Assembly: GCA_000708835.1 (NCBI GenBank)
Contig: DF236999.1
Coordinates: 65,876 to 129,875 of the forward strand
Source of the DNA: Klebsormidium nitens
Taxonomy: Eukaryota > Streptophyta > Klebsormidiophyceae > Klebsormidiales > Klebsormidiaceae
DNA: 64,000 nucleotides
Reading direction: 5' to 3'
In this document: in pieces, positions 36,001 through 48,569 of the stretch
Layout: the number at the start of each line of letters is the position of its first letter
Numbering within the stretch: position 1 is the stretch's first letter
Position numbers and translations under genes: made by a program
Notes under the pieces: generated by a model
The model's database searches: none
Told to the model about the DNA's origin: nothing
What the model saw: only the letters and a program-made list of their open reading frames with translations

Positions 36001-39000
36001 CAGAAGGCGCTGGTTTCTGCTGGAAGTCTAGGACCTAGGAATGAACCCTGCTCTCCTGTAAAGAGAAGCAATGGCTCTATCTCCTAATGCGCAATCCCTT
36101 TTCGAGGCAAACATCACATCTCGGGGCAAACATCACCACTCCGCCTGAATTAACGCTGCTGAATAATTACCTGAGCCTTCTGTTCTGCTGCCAAAACGGT
36201 GTTCTCCACATCGGCGGTGGGGTCACCGACGCAGTTGCGGATGTTCTTCACGTCAAGGCCTGCAGACACACACACAGGAGCGTGCTTCCCATTTAGATCC
36301 TGGAATCCTCTAGAGCGCCCGGTTTCCAAAGAATATACGCGCATTCAACTGCTACTACTACTTGCAAGGTGCACATTACCAGCTGATAACAAACACCTTT
36401 TTGCCATGCTAGAATGCGTTGCTTGCTGCAACCACAAGTACACAGGTTCTGGGACTAACAATCCCAGACCGCTAACAATCCCACACTAGAGCTGATCAAA
36501 CTCGACGAAAACTCATGCTTGTGCATATTCCTGCCAACGCCTCCCACCCTCTTTATCTCTGCAGACCACTTTGCATGAGAGAACCCTCGACTCACCCCCC
36601 AACTCTTACAAGAATCACAAATTCATCATTCAACTTCGAGACGCTCACCGAGTGAAGTGATGACCTGCTCCGCGCACTCGGCGTTGTACTGCCCCGTAGC
36701 CATGGAGCAGCGGATCTCAAAGTCCGACACGTAGTCCCACCACACCCAGGGCTTCTTGGCCGCCGTCGCCTCACGGTACACGCACAGCTGGCGCAGGTTC
36801 TCAATGACGACATCCCGCCCGTCGTACCCCTGCTCAAAGTCCTGCTCGGGGTCGGGCGCACAGTAGCGCCCGTTGTTGATGCACTGCAGCTGGCACTGCA
36901 GGCTGTCTCTGTACGAGTCGGGGCAGTACCACGTGATGTAGTGCGGCGTGAACAGCGTGAACTGCCCCTGCTCCAGGATCTGCGCGGCGGCCTTGAAGTC
37001 CCTGACGAACGCCGCCTGCGCGTCGCACTTCTGCCCGCACTCGTCGTTCGAGTTGGTCCAGAACTCGTACTCGACGCGCTCGTCCGGGTGCGCGATCGCC
37101 TCGCTCCAATCAAGCACGATCTGCACCAGCTGCTTATCGGAGAGCGCCTTCTTGAGCTTGTCTGCCAGGTCCTTGGTGATGAGCGCCGACGGGATGGAGA
37201 TTTGGGCGAGGTACTCATCGGCGGTGGGGTCATCCTCTGGGGCGTCCATCGTGATCAAGGGCTCGTCCTTGTCATCTGCGACGATGACGGCCGACGCGCC
37301 CGCCTGCTGGGCGTCCCACACCTTCTTGGTGAAGTAGCAGCCTGGCGGAGAGAACGGCTGGGCGGTGAGTATCTCGACTTGGCGAAGGGGAGGAGAAGAG
37401 AGTGGGGGGTACTTTGTGGATTTGAGGAGGTCAGAAACAAGAAGCCAAACACAGTGATACAAGTCACTCACAGCCTGTTGGTCTAGTCTTACAGTATGCG
37501 AATTAAAACCTGTTGTAAAAGGCTGGACAGATCTGATGCAACAGTGGCGGCAACCCAGGAAAGTGGGGAGAAGGTGCAAAATGTTTTCAAGTAATTGTGT
37601 ACTAAGTAACTGTGCTGTGAATAAGTGTGCAAAGGTAAAATGAGTAGCATTTGTTCGAAATACATGCCCACACTGTTTTCATGGGCACTACACACGTGGC
37701 TTCACCAACTTAGGACAAAGCCCAATCAACCCATGCTGCAACCACCAAGCTGACAAAATAACAGTCAAGAGAACAGTTGGACAGCAGATAAGAAAACTTG
37801 AAGCAGTTTGTATTCTCCTCGCTAATGAAAACCTCCAAGTGCTGAAAATGCTGAGGTTAAAACTTGGGCTCCTTGTTTCAAGCTCCCTGAAGGTGTGCGA
37901 ATGAAAGCCCTGTCGGTATCAAACTCAATACTTCGATGGTCACCTGGTTGAAGCTTTTCTAGGTGATAGTGAGGAAAAGCAGGACATCTGTTGCCAGCAA
38001 ACCCTAAACAAAGTAGTAAAAGAAAATTCTCACCCATGCAAGCAATAAAGATCCTGTTTTTGGATAGAAGCAAGACCTCTCAAGGAAATTTTCCAAGAAG
38101 GCTTTTGTACAATTCTAATGTTGAAGGGTTCAAATTGCTGAGAAGACAAGCCCATATCACACTTCATGTAGACTGCCCAAACTGAAGATTGTTACTATAT
38201 ATCAGATCGTTGAATCTTGAATAGTAAAAAGACTGGACAAAATACAAGAAAATAACTACGCCACCTGGAGCAATCAGGAGGAGACATATTCCCAAAAGGA
38301 AAAACTTGCCCCCAAAAAGAAACACTCTAGGCCAGCAGACAAGAAAAAAGCCCACTAAGGCCAGGGGTTGGCACCCGAAACCAAAACAAACTCAGAGCTG
38401 GGTGGGCCACAAGACTCCTCAACTTGCAAATCCACATAACTGTTTATGCCACTTAGAACAGCCTTCTGGATGTTAATCTTACGAATCTGCATGCCATGCA
38501 GCTCGGGCAGTGAGTTTTGAAACCCCTTCCAAAGCTGTACCACAGCCACTCTTTCACAACGGAAGCTGAGATGACGATGCATACAACCTCCGAATACAGA
38601 AGCTCTTTTACCAAGAAAGAGGGAGCCCTAAAATCGAAGAAAGAGAGAGTCTGTCCAAGATCTGCTGTTTATGCAAAATTGGGGAACAACATGATCAACA
38701 AAAGGAGCAAGGCAAAGAGGATTGAACGCAAAGAGGGGAGTTTCATGATGACAACACTCACTGCCTCTGTCGACCAAGACAATCTTCGGCAGCTGCCCTG
38801 CCTGCGTCCTGAAGTTGTATCCTCCATCTGCAAACCCTGTACACGCGTCCTGGTCTACGCTGGGGAAGACAACAACCCCCGACAACGAGCCACCGTAATT
38901 TGGCGTCCCAAAGTTTGCGATTGAGCTGTCAAACGTGCCCTTCAATTCTTTAGGAGCTGTCACCCGGATGCTGTGGGTTTCCACAATAAACCGGGCGGAG

Positions 39001-39062
39001 CAGAGAGACGCCCACAGGCCCAGCAACAGCGCCGCCAACAGGCATCCCTGGCGAGGAGCCAT
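33090..39062 (-). CDS. Vacuolar sorting receptor (VSR/BP-80 family)
   Basis: Eleven exons: 38762-39062, 36649-37341, 36171-36259, 35781-35850, 35408-35491, 35064-35140, 34676-34757, 34272-34421, 33840-33971, 33468-33583, 33090-33197; 633 residues, the normal VSR length. Phases match throughout. The start gives a signal peptide ([20 protein letters not shown]) followed by [19 protein letters not shown]. The protease-associated domain includes [20 protein letters not shown] and [15 protein letters not shown]. The central cargo-binding domain includes [15 protein letters not shown] and [16 protein letters not shown]-like repeats follow ([20 protein letters not shown], and a calcium-binding DIDECASDS). 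A membrane helix lies at about 569-590. The cytosolic tail [17 protein letters not shown] carries the YMPL tyrosine sorting signal at 612-615. It sorts soluble cargo from the Golgi to the vacuole. The first intron is long (about 1.4 kb). Confidence 0.96.
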
Positions 39063-39401
39063 CCCCTGCAGGAGGAACTGGTAAGCCCTCAACAATAAGT
39101 TCAGTATGTACAGGCGAACTGGAGTAAAACCTCAGACTCTGCCCCTAACCCGCCCAGGTCTGAGCAGTTCAAAAAATCCGATTGGGTGCAAAGATTCGTC
39201 ACCCCTCCGCCTCAGCAAAGAAGAAAAGGATCACCAGACGCTGGTCAGCTTGGTGCAAAAAGGCCGCTGGGGCGTTCTCTACTGCAACTTCAACGTCCCC
39301 AAACTCTGCCAGTGCCAGTGCATTTGGAGCAGGGATGGCTCGAAAAGCACACGAGCAATCCCTTTGACCAGTATAGAACTGGATTCATGCAGTCCGGGTT
39401 A

Positions 39402-39949
39402 GGGTAGAGTCATTTTGTAAGTGGTACCCCCCCAAAATTAGATTTTATGGGGGTGGGGGGCCCTTGACCGAGATGCAGAACCAGGGTCGGACCGGCGGGG
39501 GAGACCCAGCGCAGTTTTTGAGAGTGAGGGTCCCTGGGGGGTACCTACCACCTAGGACCCCAAGAGGCCTTAAGACCTTTAGTATCTTCAGTACCCATTT
39601 AGCCTCTTATGAACAGACTTTGTTCACATATCTTGATCAAATTCGTACGAAGTTTGCCCCAAATTATGGTCCGAATATGCTGAAAAGCGGCCCTGCGGGG
39701 CTCTACAACGTGCACGAACTTAGCGAAATGTGCGGCTTTTTCAAAAAAGCCCTCTCAAAGCCCCTGCAAAAACTTGCGTTCGCTTTTGGCCGGACGACCC
39801 CCTTATTGCGCCGGGTGGGAGGGGGGGCGGGGCTGGGACCCCTCGGCGAAGCCGAGGGCCCCCTGGGCCTTTGGAGACCACCCCCTAGCTTGATCGAAAA
39901 ATGGGCGATAGAATAATGGGGGGGTACTAGTTACAAAATGACGGTACCC
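39402..39949. mobile_element. Non-autonomous PIF/Harbinger-like MITE
   Basis: The ends form an imperfect inverted repeat of about 35 bp: the left end starts GGGTAGAGTCATTTTGTAA and the right end is its reverse complement with about four mismatches. Both ends run into a C7/G7 tract. A 3-bp target duplication TTA flanks it (39399-39401 and 39950-39952), which with G-rich termini is typical of the PIF/Harbinger superfamily. The interior has one long forward ORF without transposase motifs, so the element is probably mobilised in trans. Confidence 0.75.
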
Positions 39950-40046
39950 TTATACACAGGACGAGACAAACTGATTCTCTACCACGGTACCTATGACGTT
40001 GACCAGATGGCATATGCTATGCCGGTTGCGCATTCTTCGGAACCAG

Positions 40047-40075
40047 TAGGTAGTAGGTAGGTACCGGTAGGTACG
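40047..40075. repeat. GTAG-rich simple repeat
   Basis: An irregular GTAG/GTAGGTAC microsatellite lies about 430 bases upstream of the importin start codon. Confidence 0.7.
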
Positions 40076-40502
40076 CAGAACCGAGCAGTCTGTCGGAAGG
40101 AGGGACGACGGCGACGGCATCTTTGCCACTTCGGCAATTCGCTTTGAATGTGGTGGGCATACAGCATACGGCTCAAAGGCATGAACATGCTTTGGTGCAC
40201 GAGGCTGGCGCTGGTGGCAAGAACCCGCTCATGGCTCACACAATTGCTCAATGCTTTATAATGTCTGAAGCAGCTGGTCCGAACTTGGAGCTAGGCTCCA
40301 GAGAATGGGCATCAATGCTCGGGCTTCAATCAGCCCTAAGCAAGTCTGATAGCCGTTGCAGGTGGAGACCGTACTGCGCAGATTGCACTTCGAATCTCCT
40401 TTTTGCAACCAATTGTGCTACAAGCGAAGACCAGACATCGTTCTGCTCTTACAGGTTCTATAGAGAAGTCCGCTGGTAAACATCTCATCACACAACTGCA
40501 GC

Positions 40503-43500
40503 ATGACTTCTCCCCAGTCCGATGAGGTGGTGGCCGCCATCGCAGCTCTGTACGGCCCCGGCGAGCCGACACTGAAAGCCGCTGCCAATGATCTCTTGAC
40601 CCGATTTGCGGCTTCCCCTAATGTTTGGCCCGTCGGCCTTTCTCTTCTGGACCATACCTCGGTGGAAGTGCGCTACTTCGCTGCCAACATGCTCCTCTCC
40701 AAAGTCCGCTCAGAGTGGCACCGGACCCCACCGGAGCTGCGGGCTTCGCTGGCGCAGGAGACCGGCCGGTGCCTGTTCACACTGGCCGGTCACCCTGGGG
40801 CGCCCTGGGTGGTGGTCAACCGGTTGTGCCTCCTGACCGCTGCAATGGCGTGCAGAACCGCAGAGAACAGTGCTAGCCAATCCTCTCTCACAACCACTGC
40901 TTTACTGGATTCTGCATTCCAGACTGCGGCAGGGGCTACGGAGGGCAACCCCGGCGCATCTATGCAGCTTTCGGTTGCGCTGGGGCTGTTGCAGTCGCTC
41001 ACAGAGGAAGTGGACCAGCTTGGGAGAGAGCGCCAGGTGGCGGCGCAGGAGCGCATGTCGCTACGAACGCAGGACGTGCTCCGATTGGTCGATGCAGTGC
41101 TGTCTGGACACCTGGGGGGTGGAGGGGACGATCGCTTGCCGGTCGTGGCGCTGCGCCTGCTGCACAGCTGGCTGAGGGACGATGCTACGAGCAGGGGGGT
41201 GACTGCGGGCTACCTGGCTCAGTCCCACAGCAGTCTTTTCCAGAGGGTGCTAACTAGTCTGTCTTCAAAGGACGGCACAGATCTTGAGGCGGCCATCGAA
41301 GTAGTGGTGCAGTTAGTGTCTCTCGACGAAGCGAATGTGAAGGATCTAGGCGCGGAGGAGAACGCGGTCCGAATGGTGCTGGCAGCGGTGGCTGCGCAGA
41401 GGGGGCCGCTGCAGCAGGCCTTGGCGGAGGATCCAGATAGTCGCTTTGCCGGGGGGCTATGCGAGGTGGCGTGTACGGCAGCGGAGCACTGGTGGGAGCT
41501 GGTAGCACAGGTGGGGGATTCCCTTTGGAATCTGTTCGTTCCATTTATGAAAGTTGTGTTTTCATTTCGAATCCATGCAATATCCGTGCCTCAATTGATA
41601 CTTTCTATCTTCGTTCTGAAAGTCCCTCGTGGTTCCTTGGTGACTCACACGATCAACCAATCTCTGGATCTATGTGAAAATTGAAGTGCCGTCGTTGGCG
41701 CTGTGATGGCATGACAATCAGCTCAACCTCATTCAAACCTTATCAATCGAGCTTTGCATAGTGCTGGCCGTCCCAGACCCCATGACTTAAGGCGGCAGAG
41801 CCTGTCTTTCGCGACACGCTTAATGACGGATGTAAGTCACAGCACCCGTCTCCATCTCTTGGGAGTATAGCAGATTTTAAGTCCTTTCCTGCCCAGTCCG
41901 ATACATATAGAGGAGAGCAACCCATGAATTTCCCTTTTCCTGTCCTTTCCCCAGGCATCCAAGCAGTGTCCAGAGGCAGTCCCCGTTGCTGAGGTAATGC
42001 TGACATGCGTGACCGACGGCGGCCAGGGCGTGGCTGAGCTAGCCCTGGACTACTTCTCCATGTTGAGCTCGGTGCCGCTGGCTGAGCGGCCGCCCGCCCT
42101 CCAGGCGCCACTCTATGTGCAACTCCTGCAAGGCCTTCTGAAGCAGGTGGGATCCAGAAATCATTTTCTGCCTGGCAACGCCTTGAGTGTCTGTCGCGGT
42201 TCATCAGTGCGGGAACTACTTTCGTCCAGGCTAGCTTCGAGCGGCTTTTCTCAGTGGCCTTCTACGAGGAAGCCAACCAGGCATTAGTGTGTGTTCGTCT
42301 CTTGCTCACAAAAGCAAGTTGCTTGCAGAATGACATCGACGATATAGCGACTTGTACGTTGTTGTTATCTTTGTGGCACCTTGTGCGGTGGGCATCCCGT
42401 TGCTGTCGCGAGACCTGGAATGTAAACGCACGCTCGGTCTTGCCAGCCTCGATCGAGGCTCTGCCATGTTCGTCCGTACTTCACTTGCAAGCCAACTTCG
42501 GAATCGCGATGTCCTTTTCGTTTTGAAATAATCCTCTTCTTCGTGTCAGGGAAACCACCTCCGGAATGGTAAAGCAGTAGGTTTGGGATTGCCTGCCAGT
42601 ACTCAGATCGCTGTTCGTGTCTCCTTTCTGCAGTCTGCATACCCACCCGACTTCACCACGTGGCAAAGGAGCAGTATGGACGCCGACAGCTTCCTGCGGT
42701 TTCGGGAGCTGTATGCCGCAGAGACCTTGGACACATGTTACGCCGTGCTCGGCCCTGCATACCTCTCCGCTCTAGATCAGCATCTCAAGGTAGGTGGCAT
42801 CTTCGCGCGCTTAGCGGAACAAATGTTTTGTACACTTCGTCCACAAACCCGCCACAAAGCTCGATTCTTCTAATCCGAAACGATCTGAATGCTCGATCGA
42901 AGATCGACGGGTCCGTTTTTGCCAGTTGCATAAGTGGAGTCTGAGTTAGGCGGCCCTGCGGTACAGTAGAGACTACCTTGGTGCCCCCATTTTGGGAAGC
43001 CCGTGTAGACGGCTCCTTGATGCACGAAAGGTCGGCCTGTGCCCAAATCATTTTCACCTGCGAATCGTCGAGGGGAAACGGGAAAGGGCCCCTTTGTCGC
43101 TCTGGTCGACTGGAACTCTGCCTGATTTCCCTTCACTTTCGGCGAACCACGCTGCGGGCTTTTCAAAAGGAGCTTGACTTCGAAAGCTTCACTCTGGGCT
43201 CATTGAAGAAAGCGTTGGGTGATCGGTCTCTCCTCGGGTTACGAAAGCTGTGCCGACAGCTCAACGTGGGGCAGATCTTACGAATGAATGTGAGATGTCC
43301 AATGGTTTTTCTGCTACGGATCCAAGTGCACGGACATACCTTTTGACATTATTACCTGGCGCCCTCTCATGTGGGTTCCAGGCTCGAGTAGCAGTTCAAA
43401 AAGGTTTGAGAAGGTATAGACTTAAGCAATGAAGCTGAACGGAAAAGATCCACAAATTATGAAACGGATAATATCCTAGTCAGGAAACTTGGTTTTTATG

Positions 43501-45638
43501 CTCCTTTTAAGATCAAGATTCTTCCATCTCCTGCAGGCTGCCCGCTCCTGGCAAGCTCTAGAGGTCGCCCTTTTTGCCCTGCGGAGCATCGCCCCGACCA
43601 TCAAAATCCGCTGCCTTCCTGTCAACGGCACGCCCCCTTCCCCAGGCCAAGAGGCGGTCGAGGCCTTCTTCACTCCGTTCTTCGCCCAGCTCGAGAGGGA
43701 CGACTTCCTGTCTCACCCCCTCGTGGGATCGAGCGCCGCTTCTCTAGTTGGCGCGTTTGGCGCGTGGATCTGCCAGCACCCCCAGTCGTTAAATCCCGCC
43801 GCGAGCTACGTCCTGAGGGGCCTCCGGACCAGCCTCGAAGGAAAGGTGAGGGCACGGGATAAATGTGATCGGTCGTGCCTGGTCGTGCCGTTCATTGCAA
43901 ACGAGACGACTATCTCCGGCTGATTTTCAGCAGATTGATCGAAAAGTTGGATTTTTTTCTGCATTGAGATTTGCTTGTTGTGGGGGTCTCGCGGGGTCTT
44001 CCCGTATGCAAGCCGTCTAGGAGAAGTTGTTTCGCTCGAGGTTGTGTCAGACATGAACCCATACACTTCTGCAGGGTTGGAGGTTGGCTGTCGGTACTGC
44101 CCTTAGACGGCGTATGTCACTCTTTCGTTCAGACGTTGGTTCCTGTTTGGGAATAGGCAAGGACTACAACGTTTAGCCCAGTGCCTCTCATCCTCATCGC
44201 TAAGCTTGTCCAAGTCTGCAACCCAATAACATATTTTCCCGTTGATTAACCTTCTGCCGACCTCGGAAACGTACCGGGTCTCCTCCTGCATTGTTCTCTC
44301 CGCATATATCCCGCACCTGATTCTTCCTCTCGTCTGCAGATGCCCGCAGTCTGGCAGGCTTCCGCGCGCGCCTTCCGCAGCCTTTGTATCAAATGTTATC
44401 CCCACATGGCGCAGCCCGGCCCCGTCGAGCAGCTGATCCAAGCGGTAGAGGCCAGCCTCCCACCCCTCCCAGAAAATACCTCCCCCTCTGCCGTTAGCGC
44501 CGACGATCGGACTACTGTCAACGAAGGACTCGCCACTCTAGTTGCCGCCCTCCCCTCCAGTGACGCCTCCAGACTGGGGGTGCGACTAGTGACGCCATGC
44601 GTGACGTCAATGGGTCGGTTGGCGGGCGCCAGAGATCCCCCTGCCACTGCTCTAGTTACATGCCTGGGCTTACTTTCAAGCTCGATCCGGCACCTTGAAT
44701 TCGGACGTCCGGAGGATGAGGTGAAACCGTGCGCTGCGCTCGTGCAGTTTTCGTGGCCCACTCTAGATACTCTTCTGACGACGCCCCACGTTCAGGCGAA
44801 CGGTGATGTTCTCGTAGCATTGGGTGACGTGTATACACGTGCGATCCAGAGCCTGGGGCCCGAAGTGCTTCCGATCGCACACATGACATCACACCTCGTC
44901 AGCATCTTCGAGCGGTACCAGCACCCCGACTGCGTGCCACCCCTAGTTACGGCCGTGCAATCAAGCTCCGAGAGTGCACTGCAGTCCCAGGTCGACTTTC
45001 ATCGGGGCGTGTTTGGCGCTGTCTCGGGCGCCTCTTTTGGGTGCTTGCATCGGGGTGAGCTTGCGAAACGGCCAGAAGTCTTGGGGGCTTTGTTTTCGCT
45101 GGCGTCAGCATACGTGGCACAGTGTCCAGCTGTAGTTGCGTCGGGGCCGCTGCTGCCGAGCCTTATTGAGGCAGCTGCCGCAGTGGTGCGGTTCCAAGAC
45201 AAGGACTCGAGCAAGAGCGCACTCGCTTTTCTGACGGCCTTGCTAGAGCTCCCGGCAAAGCGGTCGGAAACGAGAACAATGATCGAGGGGGCCCTGCTCG
45301 CTGGGGCGGGGCAGCAACTGACTGCAGTGCTTCTAGTTGCGGCGGCTGATAAGTTACCACGGCAGCTACTTAGACTATTAGGGGGAGTGCTTTACTTGTT
45401 GACGCAGTATTCTCCCGCAGCGGTGGGGGTTTGGATTGCGTCGACATTCGCTGATGGAGCGTTCTTAGCGGTAGTGAACGGGGCGTTAGAGGAGAGCAGT
45501 CAGCGGCTAGCGGGGGAGGTGCTGCAAAGACAACCGCCGCTGCCGAAGCGGCGCTTTGAGGCGTTTGTAACGGACTTTGCGTCTGTTTGCAGACGAGAAG
45601 GGACGAATGACACACTGCTCGCATATCAGATTGATTAA
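40503..45638 (+). CDS. Importin-13/transportin-3-like nuclear transport receptor
   Basis: Five exons: 40503-41510, 41955-42146, 42634-42789, 43537-43845 and 44340-45638, all phase 0; 987 residues, close to the roughly 960 of importin-13. The product is an almost all-helical HEAT-repeat protein. Near the N-terminus, VRYFAANMLLSKVRSEWHRTP and VVNRLCLLTAAMA align with the importin-beta N region of importin-13. The C-terminus (LPKRRFEAFVTDFASVCRR, then GTNDTLLAYQID) matches the family's RR-rich end. Such receptors bind Ran-GTP and carry RS-domain splicing factors and other cargo through nuclear pores. Choosing importin-13 over the TNPO3/MOS14 branch is by eye. No obvious HEAT block is missing, so the exon set looks complete. 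Confidence 0.85.
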
Positions 45639-46731
45639 CGCGCACATACTACCAGGCTCGCATTTTTCTATAGGGCTTGCATTCTTGCACTGACAGCTTC
45701 CCGGATCCTACCTGTACGCCTGCAAGCCTTAATGAGTGAGCTAGTCGAGCGGGCAATCATGCAAGGTTGCAATTTGAACTGATGTACGACATGCAGATTC
45801 AATTTGAATCAAGTTGCTGTCATGTTACGACTTTCCACTGGCATACTAAGTCGGATCTAGGTGCATATGGCATTTGACCATGTCCCCTTATATAATCATG
45901 TTACTGATGCTGGTCGGTTTGCTAGCTGCGCGCTATATATACTCTAGCTAGCATGCCGCCATGCTGAGATCAGACTATAGACCTATATAGTCTATCATTT
46001 GATTAGCGAGACAACATTACAGTGCAGCTACGCATGCCGCTGAGTCATGGTTGCAACTGAATTATGGGATCGATCGACTATCATTAATGCTAGCTACTGA
46101 GCTCGGTGCGTAAGATACTAAGTGAAATTGAAAATTATCGACGTCAGCCTACATTACGTCCAATTATGTACCTGCTGCAGAGCCTGTTCATCCTATGAAG
46201 CACTGAGATTTTGAATGGTCTTGAGTGAAAGAAGGTAAGCGAGCGCAGAGCACCAAGCTTATCAAATGGGGGCGTTGATGATCGTGCGAATCAAAATTGA
46301 AAGCAGAGTCAGTTCAATTGCCTGCGCTGGCAATTGTTCTGAGTGCGTCTTTTGACTTCACTGATGTGTTAACAATGTCAGATCAGTGGATCTTATCTCG
46401 GGCCCTTTCCCAGGCTCAATATGCCGCTGCATTATGGTCCTGCTTGGAGGCCCTAGAATTACGCTTTGTCGGAACCTGTGATATGTTTGTCATCAACGTT
46501 CGCAAACACACTGCGCTTGTGTATGTTAAAGGCGTATTCGAACTTCTGAAGCCGGTGCTCTACGACTATGGGGAAGATTAGTCATGAGGGCTCTTAGCAG
46601 CGTACTTTTGCGAAAGTCAACCTCAAACGAATTCCCACGGTAAGTCAAATTGCTGTCGGTCAACGTCTCATCCCCTTAATTGGTCTTCAGCCGAGACCTT
46701 TCACTTTGTTAAGCGTTGCAACAAAAATGAA
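45639..46731. other. Intergenic region, no gene supported
   Basis: Sequence between the importin stop and the 3' end of the next reverse-strand gene. Around 45900-46000 it is rich in short palindromes such as GCTAGC and TATATA. A short forward ORF ending at 46581 has an internal ATG at 46375 but no splice context or known motif, so I do not call it. Confidence 0.5.
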
Positions 46732-47602
46732 TCAAAGTTCATCTTCTCCAAACTCGCCTCCTTCACTCCCGCCATCCTCAATCTGCTCCGCTTCGTCTTC
46801 TTCTCCCTCCGCTTGCTCCTCGGTGTCAAACTCCTCATGAGGAGGCATGACTGAGGTCCCAATTGGCACTGTGCTCTCATTCGAGCATCGCACTTCATTC
46901 CACTGCACAGATCGAATGACGACCTTTCTTGAGAAGCTGATCGACATTTTCCTTTCCCCACAAGCAACTTTTGTCAACCTGACAACTTACTACAACGAAC
47001 GCCAGATCGAGGTTTCCAGTAATGAGCGTCTGGGTCAGAAAACTCTGCACAGGAGGCACATAAAGCCCCTGGGGGATTTGAAAAGCCCCAAGGAGTTAAT
47101 AAGGCAAGCGAGACATGGTCGATAGCCCGTACAGCAACCAATGCGTCGGCAAACCGGAAAAACGAGCGAGAAAACAAGACACTGACAGGTTAATTTGGAG
47201 AAACTACCTGGTATGACTGAGGGCAATACGGATCAACCAATGGCACCAGGGGGATTATCCCTTCTTTCAGACGCGATCAACCAGAAGCTATCAGTCCTCA
47301 TAAACCAGAGGAAGCAGACCAACCCAACTACACCTGTCACTCTGATGTAGCTCAGATTCTCTGGGCTTGGGCAACCTTTGGCAAAACAGGAACGTCTTAG
47401 TAGTTCCATTAATCAGCTTTGATAGAGCAAGGTATCGTCTCTACAATCGTCCAGCAACCTTCCAAACCAGCGCCTTCCCGCAACCCACCTTGGCTTCCAG
47501 CTCAGCTTCTTCCTGCGCCAATTGCACTTCCTCGTCTTGAAAGCTGACCCAGCCTGTAATGTGCTCTATCGTTGGAGGAGCAAAACTTGGAAAGAGCGCC
47601 AT
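46732..47602 (-). CDS. Protein of unknown function with acidic C-terminus (exon structure partly resolved)
   Basis: Three pieces are supported. The first exon 47489-47602 begins MALFPSFAPPTIEHITGW and ends QEEAELEAK at a GTGGGT donor. An internal exon 46991-47044 (FLTQTLITGNLDLAFVV) has GTGCAG and GTAAGT borders. The last exon 46732-46902 starts WNEVRCSNESTVPIGTS and ends in a Glu/Asp/Gly-rich tail. All three are phase 0 at their joins. Between 47045 and 47488 one or two short exons are likely, for example around 47281-47320 and 47128-47183, but I cannot fix them. No family is recognised. The acidic tail suggests a soluble or nuclear interaction protein. Confidence 0.5.
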
Positions 47603-48569
47603 GCTTCGTTCTGCTGAACCGGCACTTAATGTGATCCGTTTCGTTCGTCAAATTCTGGTTGCACAACCAGCTGTTACGATCAAAGACATGCTTTCAGTGC
47701 TGAAGAATCTTAAAATCAGCTGCGACCTATGACTTCAAGCCATCAAGCCAACAATGTCGAATTGAAGGACAGGAAGGCGGTCGTGCTGCTCTCCCTTGTG
47801 CTGAGGCTGCTACTCAGTGCTTGCCACGAACCGGTGTTTAAGCTGGACCTGGCCGGCAGAGATGACAGATGCACCGGTGCCCAAGGCACCCCACCGGCTG
47901 GACAGCCGGCAAACAATGCTTGGCACCTAGGCAGAACCGGCGCCCGGTGCTTTAGCCTTTAGCCCGTGTTGCCAGCCGGTAGAAATGTGGGAGGGCCGGT
48001 AGACAGCCGGCACCGGTGAAAGTTGGTGGCAAGCCCTGCTGCTACTGCTACTACTACTACTAGTACTAGTACTTACTACTACCGTACTACTACTACTAGC
48101 TGAGCCATATCATTATGGGCTAGGTTCAATCTAGTGCGGCCGCGCGACCAACCTTAGCGGCCGCGTACCACGACGACTGGTATCTTTCCATGTGATCCAC
48201 GTGGACCGGATTTGAAGATTTTCTTTAGTCTTTGGGTTCCTTCTGACCAATTAACTTGCCACTTTGGCAACCACGTTGGCAGCTAAAGTTGCCGGCGAAT
48301 GGTCGAGTTGGAGGAAGAAGGCAAATGTGCGTGCTGCAGCGTGCAGCTGCCATCCTCCTGCAATTTCAAAGCACACCACCTCACAACGGGTCGGAAAACG
48401 CTCTATACCTAGGTACAAGACTCAGAGGGTTGGCCTGACGTTCCCTGCTTCCGGAACCTTTTGGGCGCCCCTTGTATTGGGCTGCTTAAGGAGATTTCAT
48501 ATCAGGTCCTGACCTCTTGGGGCAAAGCAATCTCTGCATTTCTTGAGAGTGTCCTATTGGGGAGGCGGT
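47603..48569. promoter_or_regulatory. Divergent 5' region with CCGG-rich sequence and a CTA/ACT microsatellite
   Basis: This interval separates the unknown reverse gene from the PPOX start. Between about 47860 and 48020 the word CCGG(C/T) recurs many times (a low-complexity block). A CTA/ACT trinucleotide microsatellite follows at about 48038-48101, then two GCGGCCGCG motifs near 48137 and 48158. I see no exon with splice support. Confidence 0.5.
48038..48101. repeat. CTA/ACT trinucleotide microsatellite
   Basis: Imperfect CTA/ACT triplets run for about 60 bases with GTA interruptions in the middle, about 470 bases upstream of the PPOX start codon. Confidence 0.85.

Larger units (their letters stand above)
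39063..40502. promoter_or_regulatory. Divergent 5' region of the VSR and importin genes, carrying a MITE
   Basis: This interval separates two opposite start codons. It contains the 548-bp inverted-repeat element at 39402-39949 and a GTAG-rich simple repeat at about 40047-40075. About 340 bases remain on the VSR side and 550 on the importin side for promoters. Confidence 0.5.

Noticed and set aside
39464-39916. 150-codon ORF in the MITE
   Set aside because: No transposase or other domain, Pro/Gly-rich composition, and entirely inside the inverted-repeat element.
46297-46581. Forward ORF of up to 94 codons
   Set aside because: It lacks an ATG at its start and has no splice support or recognised motif; it may be chance.
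46974-47177. Alternative frame (FSDPDAHYWKPRSG) in the unknown acidic gene
   Set aside because: It leads to phase 1 at the GTAAGT donor, after which the last exon would hit a stop. The phase-0 frame connects to the acidic tail.
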